Source: an uncultured Pseudomonas sp.
Lineage (GTDB): Bacteria; Pseudomonadota; Gammaproteobacteria; Pseudomonadales; Pseudomonadaceae
Direction: 5' to 3'
NCBI RefSeq assembly: GCF_946886105.1
Contig: NZ_CAMPHV010000007.1
Span: 93,905-157,904, forward strand
Length of the DNA: 64,000 bases
Below, in pieces: positions 18,146 to 26,875 of this stretch. A program made the translations under genes and the position numbers. Position 1 is the first letter of the stretch, and every line of letters begins with the position of its first letter. The notes under the pieces were generated by a model. That model had not been told where the DNA came from and ran no database searches. It saw nothing but the letters and a program-made list of their open reading frames with translations.

Positions 18146-19702
18146 ATGGGCGAATCAGTGATCGGCAGGATCGGCGGCACGGCTATTGTATTTTCGGTCG
18201 CCATTTTTTTGGCGCTCTTCGCCTATTTTGGTGGTTTGCTCGAGCTGGCTAGTCGCTGGGGTAAGCAGGAGGAATATAGCCACGGTTTTTTCATTCCGCT
18301 GATAAGCCTGTGGCTGCTCTGGCAGCGCCGCAGTGCGTTGAGCGAAAGTATCGGTAAGCCCTCCTGGTCTGGCCTCTTGCTGCTGTTAGTCGCGCTCGCG
18401 GCGCTGTTGATGGGCGAGCTGACCGCCATCTTCATTCTTGTGCAGTACGGATTTCTTCTGTGTCTGCTGGCCTTGGTGCTCTGTCTGGGTGGTAGGCCGC
18501 TGCTACGTGTGACGCTTTTGCCGCTGCTGCTGCTGATTTTCGCTATCCCGTTGCCCTACTTCGTTGACTCGCAACTCTCCTGGCGCCTGCAGTTAGTGTC
18601 ATCGGAAATTGGAGTATGGGTGCTCAGGGCGCTGGATATATCGGTGTACCTCGAAGGCAATATTATCGACCTGGGTTCCTATCGCCTGCAGGTGGTAGAA
18701 GCGTGCAGTGGCTTGCGATATCTCTATCCGTTGCTGAGCATCGGCTTCTTGATGGGCTACATGTTTCGTGGCCCGCTATGGCAGCGAGTGGTGCTGTTTC
18801 TGTCCACCGTTCCTATCACTGTGCTGATGAACAGCTTAAGGATTGCCGCAGTCGGCATGCTGGTGGAGCGCTGGGGCATCGGTATGGCAGATGGCTTTCT
18901 GCATTATTTCGAAGGCTGGTTAATTTTTATGGCCTGCCTGTGTTTCTTGTTGGCAGAGGTTTGGCTGTTCGAGCGCTTTGGTGCTCGGAGGGCCGTACTC
19001 GATGTACTGCACTTTCCCTCTATTCGTGGTGCCGGCGCGATTTCTGCGCCGAAACTCATGGGCCATCCATTGGTTTTTACATTACCGATTCTGCTGGTGG
19101 CCAGTGTGCTGGTAAGTAGTGTAAGCGAACGTGAGGAATTGCCCCTGGATCGTCTGCCACTGACGGCGTTTCCGCTGCTGTTGGATGAGTGGCGGGCCAG
19201 CGAGAGCCGATTGGAGGCCGAAGTCGAGGCGAGCCTGGGGCTCGATGATTACGTCATTGCGGATTACCGCCGTGGTGAGGCCGATGTGGTTAACTTCTAT
19301 GCCGCTTTCTACGGCTCCCAGCGTAAAGGTGTTTCCCCCCATTCGCCGCAGGTATGCATTCCCGGCGGTGGTTGGCTAATTACCGGGTTGAGTCGTATGC
19401 CGGTGACCCTGGCGTTTTCGAGTGACGGCGGTTTCGAGGTGAATCGCGTGATAATCGAGCGCGGTGGGCATAGGCAGTTGGTGTATTACTGGTTCGAGCA
19501 GCGTGGTCGGCGTATTGCCAACGAATATTGGATGAAATGGTACCTGCTGGTGGATGCTTTGCTGCGTAATCGCAGCGATGGTGCGTTGGTACGGGTCACC
19601 ACGCCTATAGGGGCTCTTGAAGCTCCGACCGATGCAGATCGGCGCTTACAGGACTTTATGAAACTTGCTGTGCCGCGTTTGGCGGCTCATGTCCCGCATT
19701 GA
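18146..19702 (+). CDS. Exosortase with C-terminal EpsI domain (XrtD/XrtA type)
   Basis: A 518-aa inner-membrane transpeptidase-like enzyme that cleaves PEP/VPLP-CTERM tails. The start is ATG 18146, with AAGGAT just upstream; the longer frame is unlike the family. The first ~300 residues form about eight membrane segments. The catalytic triad is visible as Cys187 (E-A-C-S-G-L-R-Y), Arg232 (N-S-L-R-I-A) and His253 (F-L-H-Y-F-E-G-W). The last ~200 residues are an EpsI-like domain (V-N-F-Y-A-A-F-Y-G-S-Q-R, V-C-I-P-G-G-G-W), fused here as in many family members. The V-P-L-P signals of all three local substrates favour the VPLPA-specific XrtD class; XrtA is the alternative. It leads the sorting/EPS operon. 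Confidence 0.9.
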   Translation: MGESVIGRIGGTAIVFSVAIFLALFAYFGGLLELASRWGKQEEYSHGFFIPLISLWLLWQRRSALSESIGKPSWSGLLLLLVALAALLMGELTAIFILVQYGFLLCLLALVLCLGGRPLLRVTLLPLLLLIFAIPLPYFVDSQLSWRLQLVSSEIGVWVLRALDISVYLEGNIIDLGSYRLQVVEACSGLRYLYPLLSIGFLMGYMFRGPLWQRVVLFLSTVPITVLMNSLRIAAVGMLVERWGIGMADGFLHYFEGWLIFMACLCFLLAEVWLFERFGARRAVLDVLHFPSIRGAGAISAPKLMGHPLVFTLPILLVASVLVSSVSEREELPLDRLPLTAFPLLLDEWRASESRLEAEVEASLGLDDYVIADYRRGEADVVNFYAAFYGSQRKGVSPHSPQVCIPGGGWLITGLSRMPVTLAFSSDGGFEVNRVIIERGGHRQLVYYWFEQRGRRIANEYWMKWYLLVDALLRNRSDGALVRVTTPIGALEAPTDADRRLQDFMKLAVPRLAAHVPH

Positions 19703-19721
19703 TTTACAGGGGTTTGCTCAG

Positions 19722-22127
19722 ATGACGATGCAATGGAGTAATTTTGGTAAGGACGTTCGCGGCATTCTGTTGGCAGCCTGTTTTGTCGGGGTGGTGGCCT
19801 GTTCTTCGCCGGAAGAAAAGGCCATTAAATATTATGAAAAAGGCTTGGCGCTGATGGAGCAGGGTGAGTTGCTCAAGGCGCGTATCGAGCTACAGAATGC
19901 CTTGCAAATCAGGCCTGATCTGACGGCAGCATGGTTTGCCCTCGCTCAGATCGCCGAGCAGCAAGGCGACTGGGAAAAACTGTTCGGCTTGCTGAACAAG
20001 GTTGTCGATCATGATCCTCAGCATCTGGATACTCAGATAAAGCTGGGGCGGATGCTGCTGGCGGCCGGTCGGCTGGACAGGGCGTTGGCCGCGAGTGACC
20101 TCACCTTCGCCATGGCGCCGGATAACGCCGAGGTGCTCGGGTTGCGAGCCGGCGTGCTGTACAAGCTGGATGACAAGGCTGGAGCGGTTGCCCAGGCCAA
20201 TGCGGCTCTGGCAATAAGCCCGATCAATATCGACGCGCTGGTGGTGCTGGCTACTGAGCGTCTGGCGGCAAGCGATGCCGCAAAAGCCATTGAGTATCTG
20301 GATCGCGGTCTGCAGGTCAACGACAAGAACATCGCCCTGCAACTGATAAAGGTGCAGGCCCTGGAGTCGCTGGCGCAAACGGAATCCTCCGAGGCTATTT
20401 TTCGTAAGTTGATCGCGCTCTATCCTGAGACCAGAGCTCTGCGCCATACGCTTGCGCAGTTCTACTTGTTGCATGGGCGGGCGGATGCGGCGGAAGCCGA
20501 ATACCGGGCTATTGCGGCGGAGAACCCGCATGACGTCCAGGCGCGCCTGGATGTGGTGCGTTTTATCGGTAGCGTCAAAGGGGCGCAAGCGGCGCTTGAG
20601 CATTTGCAGGCCATGATCGCTGAGGACGCTAGCAGCAATGAACTGAGTTTTGCATTGGTTGATATGCAGCAGTCCCGGGGTGATCAGGTTGCCGCCGAGG
20701 CGGTCTTGCGTGCCATCATCGCCAGGTCTGGCGATACGCCTGATGCCATCAAAGCCAAGGGTTTGCTGGCGGGCATGCTGTTGTTGAATGGCGACAAGCC
20801 GGCCGCGCAGAGGCTGATCGACGAAGTACTCGCCGGGGATCAGCGCAATGAGCAGGGTTTGCTGCTCAAGGCTGGGTTGGCGATAGACGAGCGTCAGTTC
20901 GATCAGGCCGTTGCCGATTTGCGCACCATTCTCCGCGACTCACCTAACTCTCCTCGTGCGCTGCTGATGTTGGCCAAGGCCCACGAGCTCACGGGGTCGG
21001 TCGAGCTTGCCCAGGAAAATTATCTGAAGGCGTATGAGGTCGGCAAGCCGGCTCTGCAATTCGGCATGGCTTATGCGGAATTCCTGTTGCAGCGCGGCCA
21101 GATGGCCCGTGCAGAAACTATTGCGTCCGAGGTATTGCAGGCGCATGTGAACCATGCGCCTGCCCTGCGCGTGCTGGCGCAGGCTCGGATCAATCAGGGT
21201 AATTGGGTGGGTGCGCAGGCGGTGGCGGATGACCTGCAGGCGCTGTCGGGCCAGGAACAAACGGCCGAGCAGATCCGCGGCACCATCTTTGCGGCACGCA
21301 AGGATTACTCGGAAAGCATTGCCGCTTTTCGGCGCGCCTACGATGCCGCGCCCGCAGACGCTCAGCCGATGCAGGCATTGATACGCTCCTACCTGCTGGC
21401 GGGCAAGGCCAACGAGGCAAAGGATTTCCTGCGCTCGGTGATTGAGGTAAGCCCGAACAATGCCCGCGCGCTTTTGCTACTGGGCGAGCTGCATGCGTCG
21501 AGCAAGGATGACTCTGCAGCGATTCAGGTCTTCCAGCAGGTTATTGGCTTGCAACCGCAACAGGCGGCCGCTTATGTCGGCCTCGCCAATTTACATGTGC
21601 GCGCCGGGCGTATTTCCGAGGCGGAGCAGGTTATTGCACAGGGCCTTGTGCAGGCTCCGGGAGATTTCGAATTACTACTGGCAAGGGCAGGTATCCTTGA
21701 GTTGTCCGGGCGCTTCGCTGAGGCAGTTGGCGTCTATGAGGCGCTGCACAAGGATCATCCGGGCTCCGATGTTGCGGTCAACAACCTAGCCAGCCTGCTC
21801 AGCGAGCATAGTACCGAACAAGCGAGTTGGGCGCGTGCATACGAGCTGGCTCAGCGCTTCAAACGCAGCGATGTGCCCTACTTCAAGGACACCCTCGGTT
21901 GGGCGGCTTATCGGCTCGGTAAGGTCGAAGAGGGGTTGGCGTTGATCGAGGATGCGGCGCGCCAGTTACCTGAGCAGCCGGTCTTTCGTTATCACCTCGG
22001 CATGAGCTACGCGGCCTTGAGTAGAAAAGAGCAGGCGCGTCTGGAGTTGGAGAAGGCGCTTGAGTTGAGTCAGGGGAATAGCGCTCACGACGTCGAGAGG
22101 ATTCGCGAAGCGCTGAAAGCGCTGTAA
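19722..22127 (+). CDS. PrsT-like TPR lipoprotein of the PEP-CTERM system
   Basis: An 801-aa lipoprotein. ATG 19722 is used because A-C-A-G-G-G-G-T precedes it and it gives a proper signal with lipobox V-V-A-C-S-S. The rest is a long solenoid of tetratricopeptide repeats (for example A-R-I-E-L-Q-N-A-L-Q-I-R-P-D, A-K-A-H-E-L-T-G-S-V-E-L-A-Q-E-N-Y, and L-G-W-A-A-Y-R-L-G-K-V-E-E-G-L at the end). Genes of this type accompany exosortases and EPS loci; the molecular role is not established, but scaffolding of polymer or protein export is the common inference. It is somewhat shorter than the usual ~900 aa. It starts 19 bp after the exosortase stop. Confidence 0.85.
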   Translation: MTMQWSNFGKDVRGILLAACFVGVVACSSPEEKAIKYYEKGLALMEQGELLKARIELQNALQIRPDLTAAWFALAQIAEQQGDWEKLFGLLNKVVDHDPQHLDTQIKLGRMLLAAGRLDRALAASDLTFAMAPDNAEVLGLRAGVLYKLDDKAGAVAQANAALAISPINIDALVVLATERLAASDAAKAIEYLDRGLQVNDKNIALQLIKVQALESLAQTESSEAIFRKLIALYPETRALRHTLAQFYLLHGRADAAEAEYRAIAAENPHDVQARLDVVRFIGSVKGAQAALEHLQAMIAEDASSNELSFALVDMQQSRGDQVAAEAVLRAIIARSGDTPDAIKAKGLLAGMLLLNGDKPAAQRLIDEVLAGDQRNEQGLLLKAGLAIDERQFDQAVADLRTILRDSPNSPRALLMLAKAHELTGSVELAQENYLKAYEVGKPALQFGMAYAEFLLQRGQMARAETIASEVLQAHVNHAPALRVLAQARINQGNWVGAQAVADDLQALSGQEQTAEQIRGTIFAARKDYSESIAAFRRAYDAAPADAQPMQALIRSYLLAGKANEAKDFLRSVIEVSPNNARALLLLGELHASSKDDSAAIQVFQQVIGLQPQQAAAYVGLANLHVRAGRISEAEQVIAQGLVQAPGDFELLLARAGILELSGRFAEAVGVYEALHKDHPGSDVAVNNLASLLSEHSTEQASWARAYELAQRFKRSDVPYFKDTLGWAAYRLGKVEEGLALIEDAARQLPEQPVFRYHLGMSYAALSRKEQARLELEKALELSQGNSAHDVERIREALKAL

Positions 22128-22148
22128 TACGATCAAGGCCACCTATAT

Positions 22149-22970
22149 ATGTACGAAGCGTTCTACGGTCTGCAGGAAAAGCCGTTTTCCATCCAGCCAG
22201 ACCCTGGGTTCCTGTTTATGGGCAGGCGGCACAGCATGGCATATGCCATGCTGGAGTACGGCGTTGCCAACAGGGCGGGCTTCACCGTTATCAGTGGCGA
22301 AATTGGTTGCGGCAAGACAACCCTGATCCGCAACCTGCTCAGCAACCTCGACGCGCAGATGCTGGTTGGGCTGGTCAGCAATACCCATCAAGACATCACC
22401 GACTTGCTTGAATGGGTGATGCTTGCCTTTGGTCTGCCCTACGAGGGGCTATCGAAAGTAGCCCTATACGATACCTTTCAGCAATTTCTGGTGCGTCAGT
22501 ACGCTGCTGGTAAGCGCGTGCTGCTGATCGTCGACGAGGCGCAGAACCTGAGTCCCGGCGCTCTAGAGTCGCTACGTGTGTTGTCGAATATAAACGCCGA
22601 TAAAGACCAGCTTCTGCAGGTGATTCTGGTTGGACAGCCGCAGTTGAAAGAGTTAATACGTCGCCCGGAGCTGCGGCAGCTGAGGCAGCGGGTCTCCTCG
22701 CATTTCTTTATCCCGCCGCTGGAAACGGCTGAGGTTGCCAGCTACATCACCCACCGGTTGGCGATTGCCGGACGGGTAGAGCCGTTATTTACGGCTGAGG
22801 CATTCGCACGTATCGCTCAGCTGGCAGGAGGCATTCCGCGCAGCATAAACATCCTTTGCGATACCGCGTTGGTATATGGGTTCTCCGAGGCATTCACCCT
22901 AATCGATGTGGGAATCATCGATGAAGTGCTCAAGGATCAGGCTGAGTTTGGGGTTTTTTCTATGTTCTGA
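22149..22970 (+). CDS. Exosortase/EPS-associated AAA ATPase (ExeA-like)
   Basis: A 273-aa ATPase starting M-Y-E-A-F-Y-G-L-Q-E-K-P-F-S, the opening shared by GspA/ExeA-like and XrtA-associated ATPases. Walker A is G-E-I-G-C-G-K-T-T-L, Walker B is V-L-L-I-V-D-E-A-Q-N-L, and sensor and arginine segments follow (V-I-L-V-G-Q-P-Q-L, L-R-Q-R-V). It is shorter than typical family members (about 340 aa), lacking a C-terminal extension. It is probably peripheral to the inner membrane and acts with the PrsT protein and exosortase. It starts 21 bp after prsT. Confidence 0.85.
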   Translation: MYEAFYGLQEKPFSIQPDPGFLFMGRRHSMAYAMLEYGVANRAGFTVISGEIGCGKTTLIRNLLSNLDAQMLVGLVSNTHQDITDLLEWVMLAFGLPYEGLSKVALYDTFQQFLVRQYAAGKRVLLIVDEAQNLSPGALESLRVLSNINADKDQLLQVILVGQPQLKELIRRPELRQLRQRVSSHFFIPPLETAEVASYITHRLAIAGRVEPLFTAEAFARIAQLAGGIPRSINILCDTALVYGFSEAFTLIDVGIIDEVLKDQAEFGVFSMF

Positions 22971-23204
22971 TGCACCTGCTGTGTCGTCTTGTTGGGCAAA
23001 AATTATTGCCAGGCGCTGGTGGTCAAGCGGTGTGTTTCCAAGCTCTATCCTGTTCCAGTATATTCGCCAGCGCCGAAGCGCCGTCTCTGACTGTCAAGTG
23101 TGCGGATCTGTATTAGTGATCGGTAATCCCAGAGTGCTGTTTTTATTGCCCCTGTCGTGTATTGGGTGGGAAACGCTAGTGCCTCAAATTAATGTGGTCT
23201 CGTC

Positions 23205-24632
23205 ATGACATTTCAGCCTAGTGGGCGCCGCTCGATACTCCAGCGGCGAAGCAGTACCAGCAACAGCATCCAGGCGGGGCTCGATGGTATGGCGGTAACC
23301 GGCGTCGCCTGGTGGCTGGTCGACTACCACATCGGCTTCCTCACACCGGCCTATGTGATCATGATCCTGCTTCTGCTGGGTGCGCTGGCGGTGGTATATG
23401 ACCACTATGCGATTTACCGGAGCAATGTCGGTTTCACCCTCAAGGCGTTCAAGCTCTTCAAGGCTTGGACTGCCACTTTTGCCTTTCTTGTAGCCATGGC
23501 TTTTTTGACCAAGCAAAGCGAGCAGTACTCGCGCATGTTGGTGGCGCAGTTATTTCTGGGGGGGTTATTAGTCCAGTTGCTGTTGCATGTGGCCATGCGT
23601 GAGGTGCAGAAAAAGCTCTTGAATCACCCGGATCAGCTGGATAACGCATTGATTATCGGTTCGGGGCGCTTGGCTAATTTTCTTCACCAGAAAATCAGCA
23701 ACAACCCTTGGCTCGGTCAGCGGATGGTGGGTTGCGTATTGATCAAGGCGGGCGGTGAGCCCGCAGGGGCGACCGCTGAAATTGACCCCCGCCATCCGAC
23801 GATACTGGGCAACATTACCGATCTCGACGTGTTGGTCGAGCGGCATGCCATCCGTAGCGTCTACTTCGTCACGCCTCTGGATGCCTCCGAGGTAATTGAG
23901 GAGGTTTACCTAAGGCTGCTCGATAAGCACATCGCGGTCAATTGGGTGCCGGACATCTTTTCGCTGCGATTGATCAACCACAGTGTTCGCGAAATCGCTG
24001 GCATTCCTGTGCTGACCTTGTCTGAAACCCCGCTGATGGGGATGCGCCTGTTTCTGAAGAATCTTGAGGACAGGCTGCTGGCTTCCCTCGCCTTGATACT
24101 GGTAGCGCCGCTGCTCATGGTCATCGCCATCGCCATCAAGCTCGATAGTCCTGGGCCGGTATTTTTCCGTCAGGAGCGCATGGGTTGGAGCGGTGGGATT
24201 TTCCGCATCTGGAAATTCCGCAGTATGGTCGTCCACCAGGCAGAGAACGGTATCGTCAAACAAGCTCAAAAGAACGACCCGCGGGTGACCCGAGTGGGGG
24301 CCTTCATTCGCCGAACGAGTCTGGATGAGCTGCCGCAATTATTTAATGTTTTGCTGGGTGAAATGTCTCTGGTAGGGCCTCGCCCTCACGCCATTCAACA
24401 TGATGAGGAGTATTCGGACAGTATCGTCGACTACTTTGCTCGTCATCATATCAAGCCAGGCATTACTGGCCTGGCTCAGGTGCGTGGCTTTCGCGGTGAG
24501 ACGCGGGATATCGAGCAGATGATTCAGCGCGTTGAGTCCGATATCGAATACATCAACAACTGGTCGCTCTGGCTCGATTTCATCATTTTATTGCGCACCG
24601 TGTTTGCCTTTACGGGTAAGCATGCCTACTAA
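23205..24632 (+). CDS. Undecaprenyl-phosphate sugar phosphotransferase (WcaJ/EpsB-like)
   Basis: A 475-aa inner-membrane enzyme that places the first sugar-1-phosphate, usually glucose or galactose, on undecaprenyl phosphate to start each repeat unit. The N-terminal half has several hydrophobic segments and a CoA-binding-like Rossmann region ([12 protein letters not shown]). After a re-entrant membrane helix ([14 protein letters not shown]) comes the catalytic domain: [27 protein letters not shown], and [10 protein letters not shown] 234-bp gap before it, without an ORF, may hold its own promoter. Confidence 0.9.
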   Translation: MTFQPSGRRSILQRRSSTSNSIQAGLDGMAVTGVAWWLVDYHIGFLTPAYVIMILLLLGALAVVYDHYAIYRSNVGFTLKAFKLFKAWTATFAFLVAMAFLTKQSEQYSRMLVAQLFLGGLLVQLLLHVAMREVQKKLLNHPDQLDNALIIGSGRLANFLHQKISNNPWLGQRMVGCVLIKAGGEPAGATAEIDPRHPTILGNITDLDVLVERHAIRSVYFVTPLDASEVIEEVYLRLLDKHIAVNWVPDIFSLRLINHSVREIAGIPVLTLSETPLMGMRLFLKNLEDRLLASLALILVAPLLMVIAIAIKLDSPGPVFFRQERMGWSGGIFRIWKFRSMVVHQAENGIVKQAQKNDPRVTRVGAFIRRTSLDELPQLFNVLLGEMSLVGPRPHAIQHDEEYSDSIVDYFARHHIKPGITGLAQVRGFRGETRDIEQMIQRVESDIEYINNWSLWLDFIILLRTVFAFTGKHAY

Positions 24633-24760
24633 CCAGCAGGTCGTTGCTGGAATCCGGCAGGCCCTTAAGGGTGGGCGCAACAACCTGCTGCCAGAGCGCA
24701 GGCGCTGAGGCAGGGCTAGCCGCTAGCTCGCTGTCGACCCCATTGAGGGGTGACGTATAT

Positions 24761-24776
24761 TTGACATATCTGTCAA
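24761..24776. promoter_or_regulatory. TTGACATATCTGTCAA inverted repeat upstream of the VPLP-CTERM pair
   Basis: TTGACA and TGTCAA face each other across TATC, a 6-4-6 inverted repeat about 130 bp before the 24904 start. The left arm is also a perfect -35 box, so an operator overlapping a promoter is possible. The 271-bp space around it carries no gene. Confidence 0.4.
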
Positions 24777-24903
24777 TTTTTCTGTGCTTGCTCTTTGATC
24801 GACGTGATGTTGACGTGATGGCTTTATGCTTATAGGATCGCCATCACTTGTCAACTGTACCTCCGTACGACCACGGAATATTCCTCTGCACAGGGATTGT
24901 GTT

Positions 24904-25581
24904 ATGCGTCTGATGTTACTCATAAGACTCATTTTTCTACTGCTGCTAAATGGCGTGGTCCTCTCCTATGCCCATGCCGCGAGCTTGGCATACGAATTCA
25001 GTCGCGTTAGCAACAACTCCACTGAAGATCTAGGGCGTCAACTCGGCATGCTGGTCACTGAACAGCCGGGAGGGGCGCTCTTTACGTTCAGTAACCGCCT
25101 CGGTGTGCCTTCGTCGATCACCGACATCTATTTTGACGATGCCTCTCAGCCGTTGTTTAGCAGCATCGCTTATCACTCCGATTCAGGTGCGGGAGTTTCC
25201 TTCGACAGCCAAGCTGCGCCGGCGAATCTTCCAGGCGGCAATGTCATTGGCTTTCTGGCGAGCTTCTCCGGCGATTCCAACGCGCAGAGCGTCGAGGGGG
25301 GCGTGGCTACCAAGGGGGTTATGAAAAATGGGGTCAATAGTACCGATGAGTGGGTTAGTTTCCTCGGGCTGTGGGCCAATGCCGGTTCGTTCGATGGCCT
25401 GATTAAAGCCTTTGCCGATGCTCATTTCAGGGTAGGCCTGCATGTCCAGGCTATTGGGCTGGCGGGACGCTCCGACTCCTATGTCAATCAACCGAGTCCC
25501 GTGCCGCTTCCTGCTGCGGCATGGTTATTTGCTTCCGCGTTGTTTGGTTTCATTGTGATCGCGAACCGACGGAAGGTGTAG
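24904..25581 (+). CDS. VPLPA-CTERM sorted exported protein
   Basis: A 225-aa exported protein. ATG 24904 is preferred because it begins a clean signal peptide (M-R-L-M-L-L-I-R-L-I-F-L-L-L-L-N... S-Y-A-H-A-A-S); the longer frame hides it. The C-terminus is a textbook sorting tail: V-P-L-P-A-A-A-W-L-F-A-S-A-L, hydrophobic helix, then N-R-R-K-V. The central region (I-Y-F-D-D, A-N-L-P-G-G-N, H-V-Q-A-I-G) resembles a widespread group of proteobacterial PEP-CTERM proteins of unknown function. It has no Cys, unlike the substrate at 17289. It probably forms a unit with the next gene (39-bp gap). Confidence 0.82.
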   Translation: MRLMLLIRLIFLLLLNGVVLSYAHAASLAYEFSRVSNNSTEDLGRQLGMLVTEQPGGALFTFSNRLGVPSSITDIYFDDASQPLFSSIAYHSDSGAGVSFDSQAAPANLPGGNVIGFLASFSGDSNAQSVEGGVATKGVMKNGVNSTDEWVSFLGLWANAGSFDGLIKAFADAHFRVGLHVQAIGLAGRSDSYVNQPSPVPLPAAAWLFASALFGFIVIANRRKV

Positions 25582-25620
25582 ATGATGGCTTTTAAATTTA
25601 GCGGTAAAAGGGGGGTGGCT

Positions 25621-26199
25621 ATGAAAGTGTTTCGCAAGTTGGGTTTGGCTGCAGTAGTGCTGGCGTCGGCGCAGGCGGCGACGGCTGCAAGCGTTTCGAA
25701 TATGGACTTCGAGAGCGGTAATCTTGCTCCTTGGGACGGCACCGGCTCGGTGGTGAACGATGCTGCAACGGCCTACCAGGGTGACTGGTATGGTCAGCTG
25801 GTGGGCAGCCAAAGCCTTTTTCAAACGGTAAGCCTGGTCGCCGGTCAGAAGTATGATTTTATGTGGCGTTTTATCGCCGGTGACTACCTGCCCCACAATG
25901 ACGCCTCGTTCGTTATTACCGACGCTGGCTACAATCTGTTGGCGAACGTGGCGACTGTAGGCGACTACGGTGACAGCGGCTGGCAGTATTACAGCTGGGT
26001 TCCCAACGCCAACTACAATGGTCCGTTGGTGTTCGGCGTGAGCAATATTCTGGATAACGGGCTCAATTCCAAGCTTCTGCTCGACGCAGCTGTTCCGCTG
26101 CCGGGTGCTGCGCTGTTGTTCGGTTCGGCTCTGTTGGGGGCTGGCGTGCTGCGTCGCCGCCGGATGGCTGCCAAGAAGCTGGAAATGATTGCTGTCTGA
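25621..26199 (+). CDS. VPLP-CTERM sorted protein with a lectin-like beta body
   Basis: A 192-aa exported protein. ATG 25621 follows a G-rich site and begins the signal peptide M-K-V-F-R-K-L-G-L-A... A-T-A-A-S. The mature N-terminus N-M-D-F-E-S-G-N-L-A-P-W resembles the opening of carbohydrate-binding or DUF642-like jelly-roll domains found on surface proteins. The sorting tail is V-P-L-P-G-A-A-L-L-F-G-S-A-L-L-G followed by L-R-R-R-R, with an unusual extra dozen residues after the arginines. A rho-independent terminator follows 20 bp later. Confidence 0.82.
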   Translation: MKVFRKLGLAAVVLASAQAATAASVSNMDFESGNLAPWDGTGSVVNDAATAYQGDWYGQLVGSQSLFQTVSLVAGQKYDFMWRFIAGDYLPHNDASFVITDAGYNLLANVATVGDYGDSGWQYYSWVPNANYNGPLVFGVSNILDNGLNSKLLLDAAVPLPGAALLFGSALLGAGVLRRRRMAAKKLEMIAV

Positions 26200-26218
26200 T
26201 CGTGGTTCTGGCTTGAAG

Positions 26219-26240
26219 AGGGGGCGTGCCCCCTTTTTTA
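26219..26240 (+). terminator. Rho-independent terminator after the VPLP-CTERM pair
   Basis: GGGGGC pairs with GCCCCC across a GT loop at 26220-26233 and is followed at once by a T-run to 26239. It ends the two sorted-protein genes and implies a separate promoter, or readthrough, for the export genes from 26282. Confidence 0.85.
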
Positions 26241-26281
26241 TTGGGCGATGTTTTGCCTGATCATCTAATCGGAGAGACCCG

Positions 26282-26839
26282 ATGTTGCGTTTGTTGTTGC
26301 TTGCTTTCTGTACGCTGGCGATTTGGTCAGTAGCTGCGACGGCCGACGAAAAAGGCGAAGCCTATTTGCTGAGCCCTGGCGATGCCATTCTGATTTCCGT
26401 ATGGCGCGAAGAGAACCTGCATCTGGAAGTACGGGTACTACCCGATGGCAGCATAACGTTCCCGTTGGCGGGGCGTGTAGAAGTCGCCGGGCTCGACTCC
26501 ACCATGGCAGCGCAGAGCATTGCGACCAGACTTGAAAAGTACCTGCCGGATCCGAGTGTCAGTGTTGTCGTTACGAGTACCGCGGGTAACCTCGTCTATG
26601 TGCTGGGCAAAGTGGCGAAACCCGGCCCAGTAGCGATGGCAGGGCCTACTTCAGTGTTACAGGCCTTGAGTATGTCGGGTGGGCTCGACAAGTTCGCCGA
26701 CAAGGAGGCTCTCAAGGTCATTAGAGGTCAGGGGCAGGCCCAGGAGATACTGGCTGTTCGCTACAAGGATCTGATCTCTGGGCGGGACATGGCCACCAAT
26801 TTCCGGCTGCAGGCCGGCGACACACTTGTTGTGCCCTAG
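26282..26839 (+). CDS. Polysaccharide export protein (Wza/EpsE-like, short form)
   Basis: A 185-aa exported protein with a signal peptide (M-L-R-L-L-L-L-A-F-C... A-T-A-D-E). The poly-export domain begins Y-L-L-S-P-G-D-A-I-L-I-S-V-W-R-E-E-N-L. An SLBB-like segment follows (V-Y-V-L-G-K-V-A-K-P-G-P-V and T-V-L-Q-A-L-S-M-S-G-G-L). It is about half the length of Wza and lacks a lipobox, as do EpsE-type proteins in exosortase loci. It would form the outer part of the export conduit with the beta-barrel encoded next. Confidence 0.88.
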   Translation: MLRLLLLAFCTLAIWSVAATADEKGEAYLLSPGDAILISVWREENLHLEVRVLPDGSITFPLAGRVEVAGLDSTMAAQSIATRLEKYLPDPSVSVVVTSTAGNLVYVLGKVAKPGPVAMAGPTSVLQALSMSGGLDKFADKEALKVIRGQGQAQEILAVRYKDLISGRDMATNFRLQAGDTLVVP

Positions 26840-26875
26840 CTTGAGCTGGGCATTAACCTGGCGTCGGGAATTATC

